A stretch of DNA of 64,000 nt from Petrosia ficiformis (GCA_947044365.1 OX345647.1:3157501-3221500), one strand, 5' to 3'; positions 21,386-33,656 are shown, numbered from the stretch's first letter. Program-made: numbers and translations. The notes: generated from the letters alone by a model not told the origin.

Positions 21386-21948
21386 TATCCACCATAAAAT
21401 GAGATTGTTATTATACTGCGCATGCGAATATTGCCTCATGAGTGATTTCCAGAGCTGTAGCCTCACAAGCCACGACCGGTTACCGGAGCTGTAGACACTA
21501 CTATTATATTATTATAAATTGTAATGCAGTGTAATATCATTAATATCCAGATCTAGAAATACTGGTTATTACATCATGTTGCCAGGCCAGAACACAAAAA
21601 AAAATACAATTACATTGCATGGCCCTTAGTGATAGCTACCAGGTGACATCAGCATGACCCTGCTCCTTACACTTTCACAACATGAGGGTTTTGAAGGCAA
21701 ATTTTAAAATTTTGGGCTACACTCAGTAACTGTGCTGCATGCATGGATCATAGAATACCATCTGAAATGGAACCAAATTCATGTTTAACTAACATATAAC
21801 AATAAATTAGTCTGCATTAGTTAGCATTACTACCAGATTGATGTCTTGATGATCATAAGGATGACATAAAGAAATTGATTATAATACATGTATAATTTAT
21901 ATATATAATTTTATAATAAATTGTAGTAATTATTTAATTAATATTATA
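21386..21948. other. Non-coding stretch downstream of UNC93 copy 1
   Basis: The sequence is AT-rich. It would contain the 3' UTR of the minus-strand UNC93 gene. No gene or clear repeat is seen. Confidence 0.45.
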
Positions 21949-24679
21949 CTATTCTGTGATGCAACATGGAAAAAACTGGCTTTTCTTCAGCGTCTTGAAT
22001 ATCAAAGTAGTGTATGTGAGAAACATGACAATAATTAAACCTATTGCAACCCATAGCTGAATTTGAGTTTCCAAGAAGATTGCAAAAAGAAACCCCATAG
22101 TGAAACCAACAGCTAAAACCATTCTTAATACACTGTAAGCAGCTTCTTGATTGTGTGGGAGAAGTATACCAACTAGACCTGATAAATGAAAAAGAAAACA
22201 CAACAGACCTAACCATTATTTTTTAACATTCCATTGCCATTGTAGTTAGCCCACTTGCACTAAAATTAAGTCATGGTATGACATATGTTTATGTTAGTGA
22301 ATATTAATATTAGGTAGAGAAGCATATGAAGAATGGTTTCAGAGCTGGAGAATATCAATATACAGTCATTATTAATGATGTCACAAAAGACGCATTTTGC
22401 AAAAATGCCAACCATGTTGTCAAAGCCCTCTCGTTTGTTAAGTACGTAGGCAGTTGGAGAAGAGATTATTAATGAGTTTAAACATTTACTACACACTTTC
22501 AAGTCCTACCCTTTCTCCCTGTAACTCACTTGGAGGTATTGAGTTCCATATTCCTTCACATGTTCCCCATCCAAATAGAATTATAAATGATGCAACATAG
22601 CTTGGTTCTCTATCCCACAAAATCAAAAATATCACTATACCAAAATTAATAGCTATAAATGTGTAGACAATGAAATACTGTGGAATATATTTCACAAGAC
22701 GACCAGCAGTGAATGCTGTTAGAGCAGCACCTAAGCCAAATGCCATTTGTGTAAATCCAATCCAGTGAACTCCAATACAGTCTGAAACATATACCTGTGC
22801 ATGATTAAAAATTATTCCCATTCTGTACAGTGTCACAATGACTGATCATAAACTCTACCATAAGCACATATCATTGTAAAATGATTATTGGCTGGTTCAA
22901 CTAATTTGGTTGGTTATATGAGTGTATGTTTTCTAATTACCATAATTTATAATTGTCTAAATATGCCAAGAAAACCAGGCTTATAAATTACAATTAAAAC
23001 AATTTTTTTGTGTTTTGCTAGTCCTCAACAGAACGTTATATATGATAAAACCACAACAAGTAAGTAAAGCATCAAAGTCATTAAACTTCCATTTCAAGAA
23101 AAAAGCTAATTTTTTTCACAGCAATTCAAAATTGCTTTAGCAGAGGCTAGCAAAGCACATAAAGGTCTCAAAGCCTCGCTGAAGGTATCAATGGAAAAGT
23201 AAGACATTAATGAAGTTTTTTTTATGCATTAAAATGGTGTTCGCCAATGTAGCACATAACTACCTACTTTCAATTGTATTTCAAGTAATCCATAAGCCTT
23301 GTTTTCTAAGAACTGCTCACATATTATGTTGCTAAACATTATCCTGGCAATACAAATTATGCACATATAATTATATCAATGCATTGTGATCATATTAAAA
23401 GCTTATGAAAAATAACAATCAGTATACTACCTGACTTACTACTGTTGGCTGCATATGACTTTCCAGTACCTTTAAATGCCTCATAAATTGTCATAGAATA
23501 ACAATCACAGAGTAATAATTTTTTTAAATTCTTTGCAAGGGGTATACCCATTACATGCTGTCTTCACCTTCCAGTTCCCCTCTAAAACATTTATAGTTTT
23601 GAGCATAGATAAAACCCTGACTACTATAGTACAATGATTAATGTCTTTCTCTGAATAATTGCAATCATAGATTGTTTATATTTTTAACATACCTTCGCAA
23701 ATTGACCAAGTCCAAATGAGATTACAAACCCATCAAACCCCATCATTGGAGCAATAAGAATTAATTTCCAGTTCAAAAACATTTTTAACGTAGCAACAAA
23801 TGGTTTCTTGAAGTATAGTTCATACATTTTAGAGACTGAGAGTAACCTAGTGTCCACACCAAGATGATCCACAAAAGATATCAATATAACTATAGCCAAA
23901 ATATCAAATACAATATAAACTGACAAAAGGATGTACAAATATAATCGATCCAAATTGGCAGCTTCAGTGTTATTGCATATGTTATCTAGAGATGTTTCCA
24001 CAATGGATGTATTCTCCTGACGTCCATTCAATAAGATTACTGATGAAGCTAAATTTGATGGAATATAAGCCAACTTATAGAACATTGTATGAATACCTGT
24101 GAACAATGATACAAGATATGCTGGATTTTCTTTAAGAGCTGGTGCATAATGAATTGCTACAGTAGTAATATGTATATTGAGTGAAGCCCACAAAGGTCCA
24201 AATACAATTCCAACACACACTGATCCAGGTATCAAAGTATACCAGTGTGGATAATAGTTACTAATAGTATATACTGTCAATCCTACATAGCATACAATAA
24301 GTGTATACTTGGTACCAAACAGACGAATAACTGATGAAGTGTATAAGCCAGAAAAAATGAAAATGCCATAAAGGGTGCACAGTGAGGCAAGCCCTAAACT
24401 ATCAGCTTCATTAACACTACTTTGTAGACTAATAACTGCCAAGAACACACTGAAAAGTATCATATAGGATACTGCAATACCAAACAGATTCTTGTATGCT
24501 TTGGCTTTTGGACTCCATGAACAACACTTACAAGTGGCTCTCTCTTCTGAAAGCAGTGAGGGTTTCTGTTCGCCATCATGCATGAAATCTCTTAGCTCTT
24601 GAGGAGAAGGTAACTCATAGTGTCTTCTGACGTCGCAAAGACTATTAGAAATTGATTCTGATAAACCAGATACACTCAT
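21949..24679 (-). CDS. UNC93: UNC93-family membrane protein, copy 1
   Basis: The three exons are 24679-23693 (987 nt), 22794-22530 (265 nt) and 22178-21949 (230 nt), with correct GT-AG borders and phases, giving 493 residues. It starts MSVSGLSESISNSLCDVRRH at a clear ATG. A cytosolic N-terminus of about 65 residues with a Cys/basic cluster precedes about eleven hydrophobic segments. UNC93/MFS hallmarks are visible: 'VISLQSSVNEADSLGLASL' in the first segment region, 'YYPHWYTLIPGS' and 'GIVFGPLWASLN'. UNC93 proteins are MFS-fold. UNC-93 regulates a K+ channel in worms and UNC93B1 escorts Toll-like receptors. Which role applies here is unknown. Its paralogue is at 33657-35423 in opposite orientation, and a dead exon 3 lies at 19755. 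Confidence 0.9.
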
Positions 24680-24734
24680 ATCATGTCATAAGTTATCACT
24701 AAAAGAGGAAATAATTGGCTCCACCCTTTTGTAG

Positions 24735-24783
24735 CTAAAGTCCGTTCGCGTTGAGTTGGGACTATTCTCATTAAATATTCATC
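24735..24783 (-). promoter_or_regulatory. Upstream block shared by both UNC93 copies
   Basis: The minus strand reads 'gaatatttaatgagaatagt' then 'cccaactcaacgcgaacgga'. It recurs almost unchanged on the plus strand at 33252-33302 ahead of copy 2. It lies about 56 bp upstream of this ATG. Either it is a promoter or 5' UTR element, or it simply marks the edge of the duplication. Confidence 0.55.
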
Positions 24784-24949
24784 TAATTTCAATAATTAGG
24801 CAATTAAAACTTAGATCTATTTTCTCTTAGATGGCGTTGTAAAGAAGCGATTATTTGGAACAATGTTTTTGGTAGATAAACTTCACTGTCCTGCCTTCTT
24901 GCTTCCATTATGAACTCTGCTATTCACTCTTCCATTCTGCTAGCTGTCA

Positions 24950-25780
24950 TTTGTGTTAATTCATCTGAAATATTTCCTATTTGTCACGATGAATTCCAAA
25001 TACTACATGCCCATTTTGTTGTGTGCAAAGTTTTCTTTGGTATTCTGCTTTGAAATGCTTGCATTATATCATCTTTTGTTACAGTATATGAACTTTGAAG
25101 CCATACTAATTAGCTTAATTAGCTTATTTAGCTGTGGTTTCTATTGCGCATGTGGTTACTAGTTGTTAACTAACAAAGTTTATACAAGCCGTAACAAGCG
25201 TTTTCATTGGCTTCAATTAGTGCGTGGGTGTAAAACGTAATGCGCACATTTAGCTGTGCTCTAACCAACACTATTAACCCGTTTTTGGGCAATCTGATTG
25301 GTTGATTTCTGTTAGGTATGGAAGTTATAGACGGGTTATAACTTCCCAGTTTCGCAGACGCTGTAACCAAGGTAATAGTATGGCGCATGCGTAAATTAGA
25401 AAATTGTGTGGGCGGGGCGTTGCAGAAACAACTGTTCTTAGCTCGATAACTCTTCCATTTTACAAGATTCAAGATTGTAATTTCTTTTGCTGGTGAGTTG
25501 AAGTGTTAAGAAAGCTACAGATGTGAAATTCATGCTTCGTTAGTTGCATAAGAACACCAAGGTGAGTGTATGAAACGTCCCGGGCTATGCCCACACTCTG
25601 GCTAAGTTTCATAGCTTCCTTATTTTTTTAACAATACAGACTTTAAACTTGTTTGAATGTATAGAAGAACTTCTAAGAACGCCATACATATCAACATTAT
25701 CCTTCGTTAGTTGCTGGAAGGTAGCAAGGCAAGTGTTTGAATTGAAGTTTGCTAGAAAACAGTTATAAAATGCTCGTGTG
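24950..25780 (-). repeat. Long interspersed repeat (families X and Y), inverted copy
   Basis: This is the complement of much of 37160-37860: 'gctctaaccaacactattaa', 'tctgattggttgatttctgt', 'tagttgttaactaacaaag' and 'gaagccatactaattagctt' all appear there inverted. Part also matches 5738-5796 plus 8522-8640. It is non-coding. It stands just upstream of UNC93 copy 1. Confidence 0.65.
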
Positions 25781-26340
25781 GTTTATAACAGAATTCTAAC
25801 ATGGTTGTTTTCCGTAATTGAAATGTGGAAACTTAGTTACTTAATGATGTCATAATTATCCATGGTAACACGATTGTAATGCTTCATAGCTAGCTAGCTA
25901 GCCACGGTTGTTTTTACTGGGCACTTAAGTCTTTAATTAAATAATTACGGTACATATCAAATCATACTGAGCAACCAACCAAATGAACCAACAATTTTTC
26001 ATAGCGTTGCTATGGACGCTCCTCCTTGGTAATCATATTCATAGTATATAAAAACACATTCCAACTACACATTATACATCTCTAAGGCAACATACATACA
26101 ACCACGCATGCATAACTTGTGGTTTGAAGAACTGCACATTGTTCCAGCTGCTCCAATGTTTCGAAAGTGTTGCAAGTGGGTCCTGTTTGCAGCCATATAC
26201 CTCAAACCACAAAGTTTTCACAACTGTAATTCACATTGCAGATCAAAGATAGAAGGTAACACCATACATATATACTAAAATTACATTGCCACTTATTTTA
26301 TTTAAGCTGCAAATGAACATATCATTAATACAATAATAGA
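25781..26340. other. No gene recognised
   Basis: AT-rich sequence ahead of the RAG1-like gene. An unassigned open piece near 26090-26260 may belong to an upstream exon of that gene, but I cannot support it. Confidence 0.35.
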
Positions 26341-29300
26341 ATGAAGTTAGATGACCATATGGAGGCCTTGGAAAAGTTATGTCAAGTGTGTGGTGGAAAC
26401 ATCAACAAATACAGAGTCAAATATGTTTGTGAAGAACATGCTGACAATCTTAGAATCACATTTCATCTTTCCATCCTGACTGATCAACCAGACGTTCATC
26501 AAGTCCTAGACTGTTCTGTGACTATTGTTATGTCATGATATTACTGCAATGGAAAACAACAAAGTGTACCTTCCATCAATAGATCTCTTTGTATGGGAAC
26601 AACACACACATACACACACATGCACTACATGTAATCAAGTTAAATCAGTTAAGAAAGGAGGAAGACCAAAAAAGGATAGGAAGAATAGAAGGAAACCACA
26701 GCTTGATAGCTGTCATGATCTTATTGCCCATACCAAACAAATCTCTCCTGAAGCATTCTATCATACTGATCAGTTTCTCACGTACAATATCCCTCTTTCC
26801 ATTGATTTATCTAAGTCTGATATTGAATGCTCTATCTGTTGCAATCTCTTAAATAGTCCTGTTCAGTTGATCTGTCAACAGCCATTTTTTTTTGTGTGCA
26901 TCGTGTCTCATATGTTGGTTTGAGTCATCACAGTCAACACGTTGTCCATCATGTGACAAATATCACTCCCTAACAACAAAAGAAATCACACCAATCAATC
27001 CCATGCACCTTAGAGTCTTGGAGAGTGTTGTAGTTAAGTGCAACTTCAAAGGGACTTGTGGGAAAAGGGTTCGACTGAAAGATCTTCATCGGCATACTAA
27101 CAGCAACTGCTCCCAGTACTATACATCCGATCATCAACCTAATACAGTGTCTCTGTCAGATATCATATCTCAGCCAATCACCTCAACAACTTCTGTGACA
27201 GAGAAACAAGTAGATACACATCTTGTGAAGAGAATGATGATTGATAATCATCTAACACTTCAAACAGGAGGACAGGTATATAGTTTATAAATAATATTCC
27301 TATTCATGTTATGTACTGTGTAATACTTAATTATAGCCTCTCACCTTTGTCCATATACCATCACCACGTGTATCGTCATGTGATGCCTCATCGAGAACCA
27401 TCAAGAGAAGATCTTTGGAAATGATGGAAGTTAGAGCATCTCTAAGTGGTAATACTGAAAACCAGCAATTTCAGTCCGAAATCAGCCAATTGAATAAGGA
27501 GGATAGGCAACAGCTGCTAAAGTCATTAGATATGACAACGGAAGTAAGTACCAACCAGGGCCTAGCTATGAAGGCAGATCTATCAATACCCTGGAACAAA
27601 TTGAGAACTATGAGAAGGTACCACAGGTGTTAATTGCATTCCCACTTATATAATATTACAACATAGATGGATGAAGGAGTGGGGGATACAAATTGCAAGT
27701 GAGAAAAAGAGCAGCAGAACTCATAGACAATGACCTCATAGGAGAGACAGCCATGTTCTCTTTTTCGTTGAAGTCTGGAGGTGAAGAAATGAAGTCCTCA
27801 CTAATCGTGTACATTCCACATCTAAAAAATAAAATAAATTGATTTACTTGAGAAGAATGACAGGTTATATATATTATAATTACACAGTCAGTGTCACTTA
27901 TTCTTGTAATTGTAGATTAAACAAACTGACCTGGCATAGCGACAGGATTCCTTCCAACGAAATCTGGGTTAAACTTGGAGGTGATAAGGGTGGTTCATCC
28001 TTTAAAATGAACTTTCAAATCCTAAATGTTGAAAATCCAAATTCTGTTCACAACACCTGTGCTTTTACAGCATTTCAAGCTGTAGATACACTTTTTAATC
28101 TCCATGTAGCTCTTGATCGCTACAGTGAACAGGTTAACGAACTACAAAAAACAGAATGGAGGTATGTTTTATGAATATTTTTAACAATTCTCTAAAATTA
28201 TTATAATTATAAGGGGAAAGATGTTTCGAGTATTTCTTAGTGGAGACTATGAGTTCCTGTGTAAGATGTATGGAATCTCAGGAGCTTCAGGTATTGTCTA
28301 AATTATCACTATTTGTACATTATAAATAAATTATTCAGGGCGGCATTGCTGTTTATGGTGCCTAGCTCCCAGAGAAAAATTTAAAGACAACGAGTCCTTT
28401 CCTTTACGATCCCTATCATCAATGGAATCTGACCATCAAAAATTCATCCACTCTGGAGGGAACCCAAAAAGCGTAAGATTTTTTAACAATGTTCTACAGA
28501 AACCATTTTTCCAAATTCCCCTACTACAGGTATAAATACATACATAATTGTTATAATAGTGTAAATGATAGATTAATTATCTTCAAAAGGTTTGTTTACC
28601 TGGTCTTCATATCTCACTTGGTCTGTTCCATCGTATGTTTACTCTTCTTGAAGACGAATGTCATACATTAGATTTGATGCTGGCAAGCAGAGACATTTCA
28701 GTTATTAATGAAACATGCACACCCATACCCTTCCAAGAATACAGATCAAAACTGGAACAAAAAACATCCCTTTTAAATGACAGGGTCACTGCTGAGAACG
28801 AGGTAATGGCAGCAGAACAATTTATCACTCTACTATCAGTACTTGGTGAAAGTCCACAAATGAAATCTCTTGAAGAAATTGCGTTGTACAACAGGAGACT
28901 AATTGCTGAGATAGTAAATTTAACTTGTTGATATTATAGTAACCTGTATGAAATCAATGCAAAATTATAGGACAAGCGAATACAAGTATTGGAAAAAGAT
29001 TTAAAACTATTTGCTAGAGAAGAAGGGCCATTTGTCCATTGCCTGGATGAGACACTAGCTACATTTAATGTACAACAGCAAGCATACTATTCCGGAACAT
29101 TTGTTGGAAACCATGTACATAGAACTCTTAAGGTACAAGACTGTGCATAATTATATTCTAGCATACACGTTACACAACAATCTCTATAGCCTGAAAACAT
29201 CACTATTCTATGTGAGGCACCTGTACATCTTGCCAATTCAATATGTCCAACTCTCACCCCTGAATCGCAAAGAATTTGTACCAAATTCTCAAAAGCATTC

Positions 29301-29735
29301 AATCTTCTGAGTGAATGTCACTCTTTCTATAACAGTAAAGAAATAGAAGAAGACAATTTACAGAAGTTAGGTAAAACAAAACAATGTCAATACAAACATA
29401 AGTGTTATTATATCCTTTCTTTTTAACAGAAATCTCTTTAGTCAACTTCATGAATTACTATCGTAAGGAATTTTCTGATGCACATGATGGAAAATCATCT
29501 TATTCCACAAGTACAAAAGTGGAAATTTGCAATGGGATTCCTTGGAGAACAGGGTGCTGAAAGTATCCGTGCATCATTTAATTCAATCAAAAGATTGTAT
29601 GTTTCTATTCCTAACAAGGTTGATCGATTGCTTAGAGTTACGCAAGAGCATCTCCTTCGAATTGATCCGGAGAACCGATACTTAGCACCACAACTACCAA
29701 AACAAGTGTATATAGAGAAAAAAAACATCCCTATG
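26341..29735 (+). pseudogene. RAG1-like transposase (RING, zinc finger, DDE-like core), frameshifted
   Basis: About ten exons with short introns. Order of parts: a zinc-dimerisation-like segment (LCQVCGGNINKYRVKYVC, then VYLPSIDLFVWEQHTH and CTTCNQ); a basic patch; a C3HC4 RING (IECSICCNLLNSPVQLIC ... CASCLICWF ... RCPSCDKY); a following CGKRVRLKDLHRH..C finger as in RAG1; then 'LAMKADLSIPWNKLRTMRR'; then a core with EIWVKLGGDKGGSSFKMNFQ, VFLSGDYEFLCKMYGISGAS and HCCLWCLAP; then TLLEDECHTLDLMLASRD; ending FLGEQGAESIRASFNSIKRL. The Asp in GGDKGG and in GDYEF are candidate catalytic acids. Frameshifts occur near 26510, in the T-run at 26886-26895 (inside the RING, where the His is also displaced) and near 29475. 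The N-terminal architecture resembles N-RAG-TP-type elements. Much of the core is still readable, so decay is recent or some breaks are sequence errors. Confidence 0.65.
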
Positions 29736-29746
29736 ATTGCTTTACA

Positions 29747-30236
29747 AATTTAAGTGAAGACAAAAGTATCTAACATATGACTGCTTTGTGGTGTCCAGCA
29801 TTAAGTAATCATGGCTGACTTTATCATGCCTAAAACACATCAGTTATTATTTTGATTATCTACTCTCCTGACCTTTCAAAGGACCTCGTAGAACTTTAGG
29901 AATATATTTCAGGCAGAATAGCTAGCTACTAGTTCCAGTTTCTACGTAAGCTACTTAGCTACAGCCTACAGGCAGCTTTCTTTCTGCTGGTCTGTAGACT
30001 CATGTAGAGCTCGAGCGCGCGTTCTTTTTACGCGCCACGCCCATTAATTGAGCGAACCCCTGGGAATGATGCAACTTCCTTAACTAGGTATACTCGCGCA
30101 GGTGGACAGACTGTACACAAGAAAATATATATAATTTTATAATAATTATATAATTATATATATAATTTATATATAATTTATATATAGTTCGAACCCGTGG
30201 GAAAGCAATCATAGGGATGGCCCTACGGGCCATAAA
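29747..30236 (-). repeat. M1 MITE copy after the RAG1-like gene
   Basis: It starts 'catccctatgattgctttac' and ends 'gggaaagcaatcatagggat' followed by 'ggccctacgggccataaaa'. It is a long, well-kept inverted copy of 195-622. The right half holds a TA-rich tract. Confidence 0.7.
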
Positions 30237-30868
30237 AATTTCCAGATGAGTTAATAGACTACAACATAGCAAGCGTAATAAGTTATTTGACAAAGGAAAG
30301 CTGGCAAAAACTGTCATGTGAAGGTGATTTCATCAGCATAATTTTTCAATGCTATTTGAAAACATTTCTATCACAGTGGAAACCACGTGCTGTACGGGAA
30401 ATATATAGCACTCGGGGTGGGGGCTCGAAGCCTCATGCTGTTTCATACATGCATACGGCCAAGATATTTTGAGAAAAAACATCCCATAGATTGAGGAGAC
30501 ATTCATAACTTTCTATAGTTAATATTTTAATAAAAAAATTTTCATAAATTATAAGAAAAATTTTATACTATTGTTTATTGATAATTTGTAAAGCAATCAT
30601 ACAGCCAAGATATATAATTATATATATTATATATACATGTATATATATATATATAATTATAGAGGGGAAAAAATCACACGGCCAAGATATATTGAGAAAA
30701 AACATCCCTGTTTACCGTCATTCATTACTTATTTCATTTTCTTGCATTTTTTATTCACTCACGAAGCACATTATCATCTATGATATTATACACCCCTTGA
30801 GGTAACTTTGTCGTTCCAAGTTAATAAACACACAGAGAGAAAGACAGGGACCTGCATCTGTGTTTTCA
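30237..30868. other. AT-rich non-coding stretch
   Basis: It contains short TA runs and two copies of 'acggccaagatat.ttgagaaaaaacatccc' (about 30454 and 30678). No gene is seen. Confidence 0.5.
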
Positions 30869-30901
30869 GTAGCCATTAGCTGGAGAAAGTTAGCCAACTT
30901 A

Positions 30902-30934
30902 CGCGCATGCGCATAACCCCACGTGTAACCACGT
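30902..30934 (+). promoter_or_regulatory. NRF1-like palindrome and E-boxes
   Basis: CGCGCATGCGCA at 30902-30913 fits the NRF1 consensus, and two CACGTG E-boxes follow within 25 bp, right before the ATG at 30944. They lie between the left terminal repeat and the coding start. Function is inferred from motif only. Confidence 0.45.
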
Positions 30935-30943
30935 GGTACCAAA

Positions 30944-32585
30944 ATGCAGTCTTTCAATGTTGAAGTACTAATGCCACCTGGTATAAGTAATACATCTAAT
31001 AACTGCTTTGCCAGCAGTGTTATTCACTGCCTCTTTAACCATCCTGTTTTCTTGTCACTGTCATCAAAGATAACAGAAGATCATCAGTTATGTACAAAGT
31101 GTGGAAGAAATGGTAATAAACACTACTCTGTTTATAATCAAAACAAAAACTGTACATGAAATTTATTAAAATTAGAACCATGTTTCTCAAACAATATTCA
31201 AAACTTGTTTGAGCAGTATAAATATAATAATACACCCACTGTACTTCAGTCCAAGTTATTCACTGAAACCCTGCAAAGTGAGAAAATACATGAATTATGA
31301 AATAAAGCAAATACTTTAAAAACAATTTTAGCAACACACCAATCTTTTATACCTGGGGTTTATCAAGATGCTCATGAATATTTCATCCAGCTAATTGATA
31401 AACTACAAGGATTATCACCAAGGTCAGTAACATCACTCTTTACAGCACTGCTGAATTTAAAAGGTATTTGCTAATCTATAGATCAAAAGACTTCATACAC
31501 AAGAAATTATTTGCTGAAGTAACTCAAACACGTTAGTGTATTGTAATAATAATGCATACTTTTTCATCACCGCATCTTAATTAACCTTCAGTTACATGCA
31601 ATAATTGTACACAAAGTAGTGTTACACAACAGATATCTAATGTGATCCAACTTAAAGCCAATGTGAGTCCCCCCAAAACCATAATCTCTTGTGTTTTAAG
31701 GATATTTCTCATTAAGACAAGTAAAGAGATATCTTTACAAAACCTAATAACAGATGAACTATCTGATGAAGAAAAACTTTGTGATTATACTTGTGGAGGG
31801 TATGATTTGACTCCTTTTAATACATCATATGTATACATGCACATGTACATGTAGGTGTGGTAGGTGTGGAATGTCTGGAGAATGCTATAAATTAAGTACA
31901 CACCCAGACTATCTATATCTGTCCACACATTTATAACTGTACATGTTTGGATGCCACATTACATGCCACAGTTTGTAAACATATACATTTCATACATATG
32001 CAAACTAACAGTGGTGGTACCAAAACACAACACATAACTCCAGTAGATTACTCATATTTTACTAACATACTATTTCAGAAGTCCAACAAGGGAGACTTAA
32101 ATATGGCTAAAAGTAAACTATTAGCAGATCTGAAAGAACTGGAAACGTATGTCCAATCCTGCAATAAAATAGATATTTTAAATGCTACAAATAAACATAT
32201 AAAAGCAGCTATTGCTATATCAAAGGCATTGCAAACTCAATCTGAAGAAAAGATTCTAGCTGTGAAGAGAAAGGTTTCTCCAAATGAAAACCACAAAACG
32301 CAACAGAAGTTCTTTTCTACAAAAAAGCCAAGAAATGCATCTACATCGGCACTTTCTAAACCATCTTTTATGGAAGATGAAAACTGCCTCATAGAATTGA
32401 AGCAAAAAGAAGCTATGGTGTGTGTAAATTGCTTAAAAGAAAATGACATTAACCATAGTAACCAAGTGATACAGTGGATTCAATGCGATACATGTTCCAT
32501 GTGGCTACATCTTTCGTGTACCATACCAAAATTGACATTTTTACCACAATATTACACTTGTCATTTTTGCTGTACCACTGAATAG
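30944..32585 (+). CDS. USP (peptidase C19)-like protein with C-terminal PHD finger
   Basis: ATG at 30944 opens with 'GISNTSNNCFASSVIHCLFN', the USP Cys box (catalytic Cys in NNCFAS). A later exon gives 'GVYQDAHEYFIQLIDKLQGL', the conserved 'QDA.Ef...LLd.L' block. Short exons then carry CNNC and CDYTC, which correspond to the USP zinc knuckle. I could not find the catalytic His box (GHY), and stops at about 31297, 31534 and 31852 must fall in introns for the frame to hold. The last exon (31947-32585) is open for 212 codons: a Lys-rich helical region, then a PHD-like finger 'CVNCLKENDINHSNQVIQWI', 'QCDTCSMWLHLSC' and CHFC. USPs remove ubiquitin. Without the His box this one would be inactive. 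Exon borders in the middle are uncertain. It sits between inverted repeats. Confidence 0.5.
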
Positions 32586-32625
32586 TTAGCTTAAAGATTA
32601 ATTTTACTACTTGTGTTATAGTTGT

Positions 32626-32628
32626 GTA

Positions 32629-32676
<48 letters not shown>

Positions 32677-32710
32677 TGTATATATATATATATATATATA
32701 AAATTATATA

Positions 32711-32756
<46 letters not shown>

Positions 32757-32818
32757 ATATATATATATAATTATATATTGTATATATATATATAATTATA
32801 TATATATAAAATTATATA

Positions 32819-32874
<56 letters not shown>

Positions 32875-32995
32875 ATATATATATATATATAATATACTAT
32901 ATAAAAATTAATTAAATATATATCATTACGTTATGTACAATATTATATACACAATATTTAATTATCTATATACGCATATAATATATATATATCTT
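32626..32995. repeat. Long (TA)n tract
   Basis: About 300 bp of TA repeats broken by short AATT steps lies downstream of the USP/PHD stop codon, inside the same TIR element. Confidence 0.95.
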
Positions 32996-33251
32996 ATTTT
33001 CATTCGAGTTATACTTATTATTTACCTTTTCGTATATAAGAGACTCCAACACCACCACGTCTGATCACATCTAAATAACCACGCCTAACAGGGCCCGCTC
33101 AGATCATAATACAGCCGGCCCACGTAATTAATTGGCTAACTTTCTCCGGCTAATGGCTAGTGTGTGACTACCACCACGTGCTTTTAATTTATTCATGAGT
33201 AAAACCAAGTAGATCCTAGATCTATATATACGTATACGAGTAATTTTCACC

Positions 33252-33302
33252 TATGAATATTTAATGAGCAAAGTCCCAACTCAACGAGAACGGAGTTTAG
33301 TC
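33252..33302 (+). promoter_or_regulatory. Upstream block shared with UNC93 copy 1
   Basis: 'gaatatttaatgagcaaagt' followed by 'cccaactcaacgagaacgga' matches 24735-24783 inverted. Here it is 355 bp ahead of the ATG rather than 56 bp. The difference could be a 5' UTR intron or an insertion. Confidence 0.55.
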
Positions 33303-33656
33303 GATCTAGTAGTTTCGTCCCCAGCCGCCCACGCCCTTAACGAGCGAGACGGCGTCTGGCACACTAAGAGAACAAAATCCGACTGCTACCCAAAATGTGT
33401 TTGCTTTGATGTAGTGCTTTGCTAGCGATAGCCATGATGCCAGAATAGTTATGTTTTGATGTGTCCAGATGTCCCCAAGAGTCTTCTCAGGTCTGGAAAC
33501 AGTAACCGTGAGTTATATAAATTGCCCTCTTCTAACAAGTAATAACGATTTCACAGTTTACATGTGGTCTAATTTTGATATCAATCCAACAGGCTGGATT
33601 CCCTCGCGTGACGTGTTTAATTGCGGACCAGATATGTCGCATAATTACATTCCTCA

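Larger units (their letters stand above)
30872..33162. mobile_element. Element with USP/PHD gene between 34-bp inverted repeats
   Basis: Left end GCCATTAGCTGGAGAAAGTT then AGCCAA (from 30872) is inverted at the right end as TTGGCTAACTTTCTCCGGCT then AATGGC (to about 33160). TA lies directly outside both ends. The 2.3 kb unit contains one gene (30944-32585) and a long TA-rich tail. TA target duplication and a single gene fit a DNA transposon, but the gene encodes no recognised transposase, so it may be a non-autonomous element that captured a gene. Confidence 0.55.
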
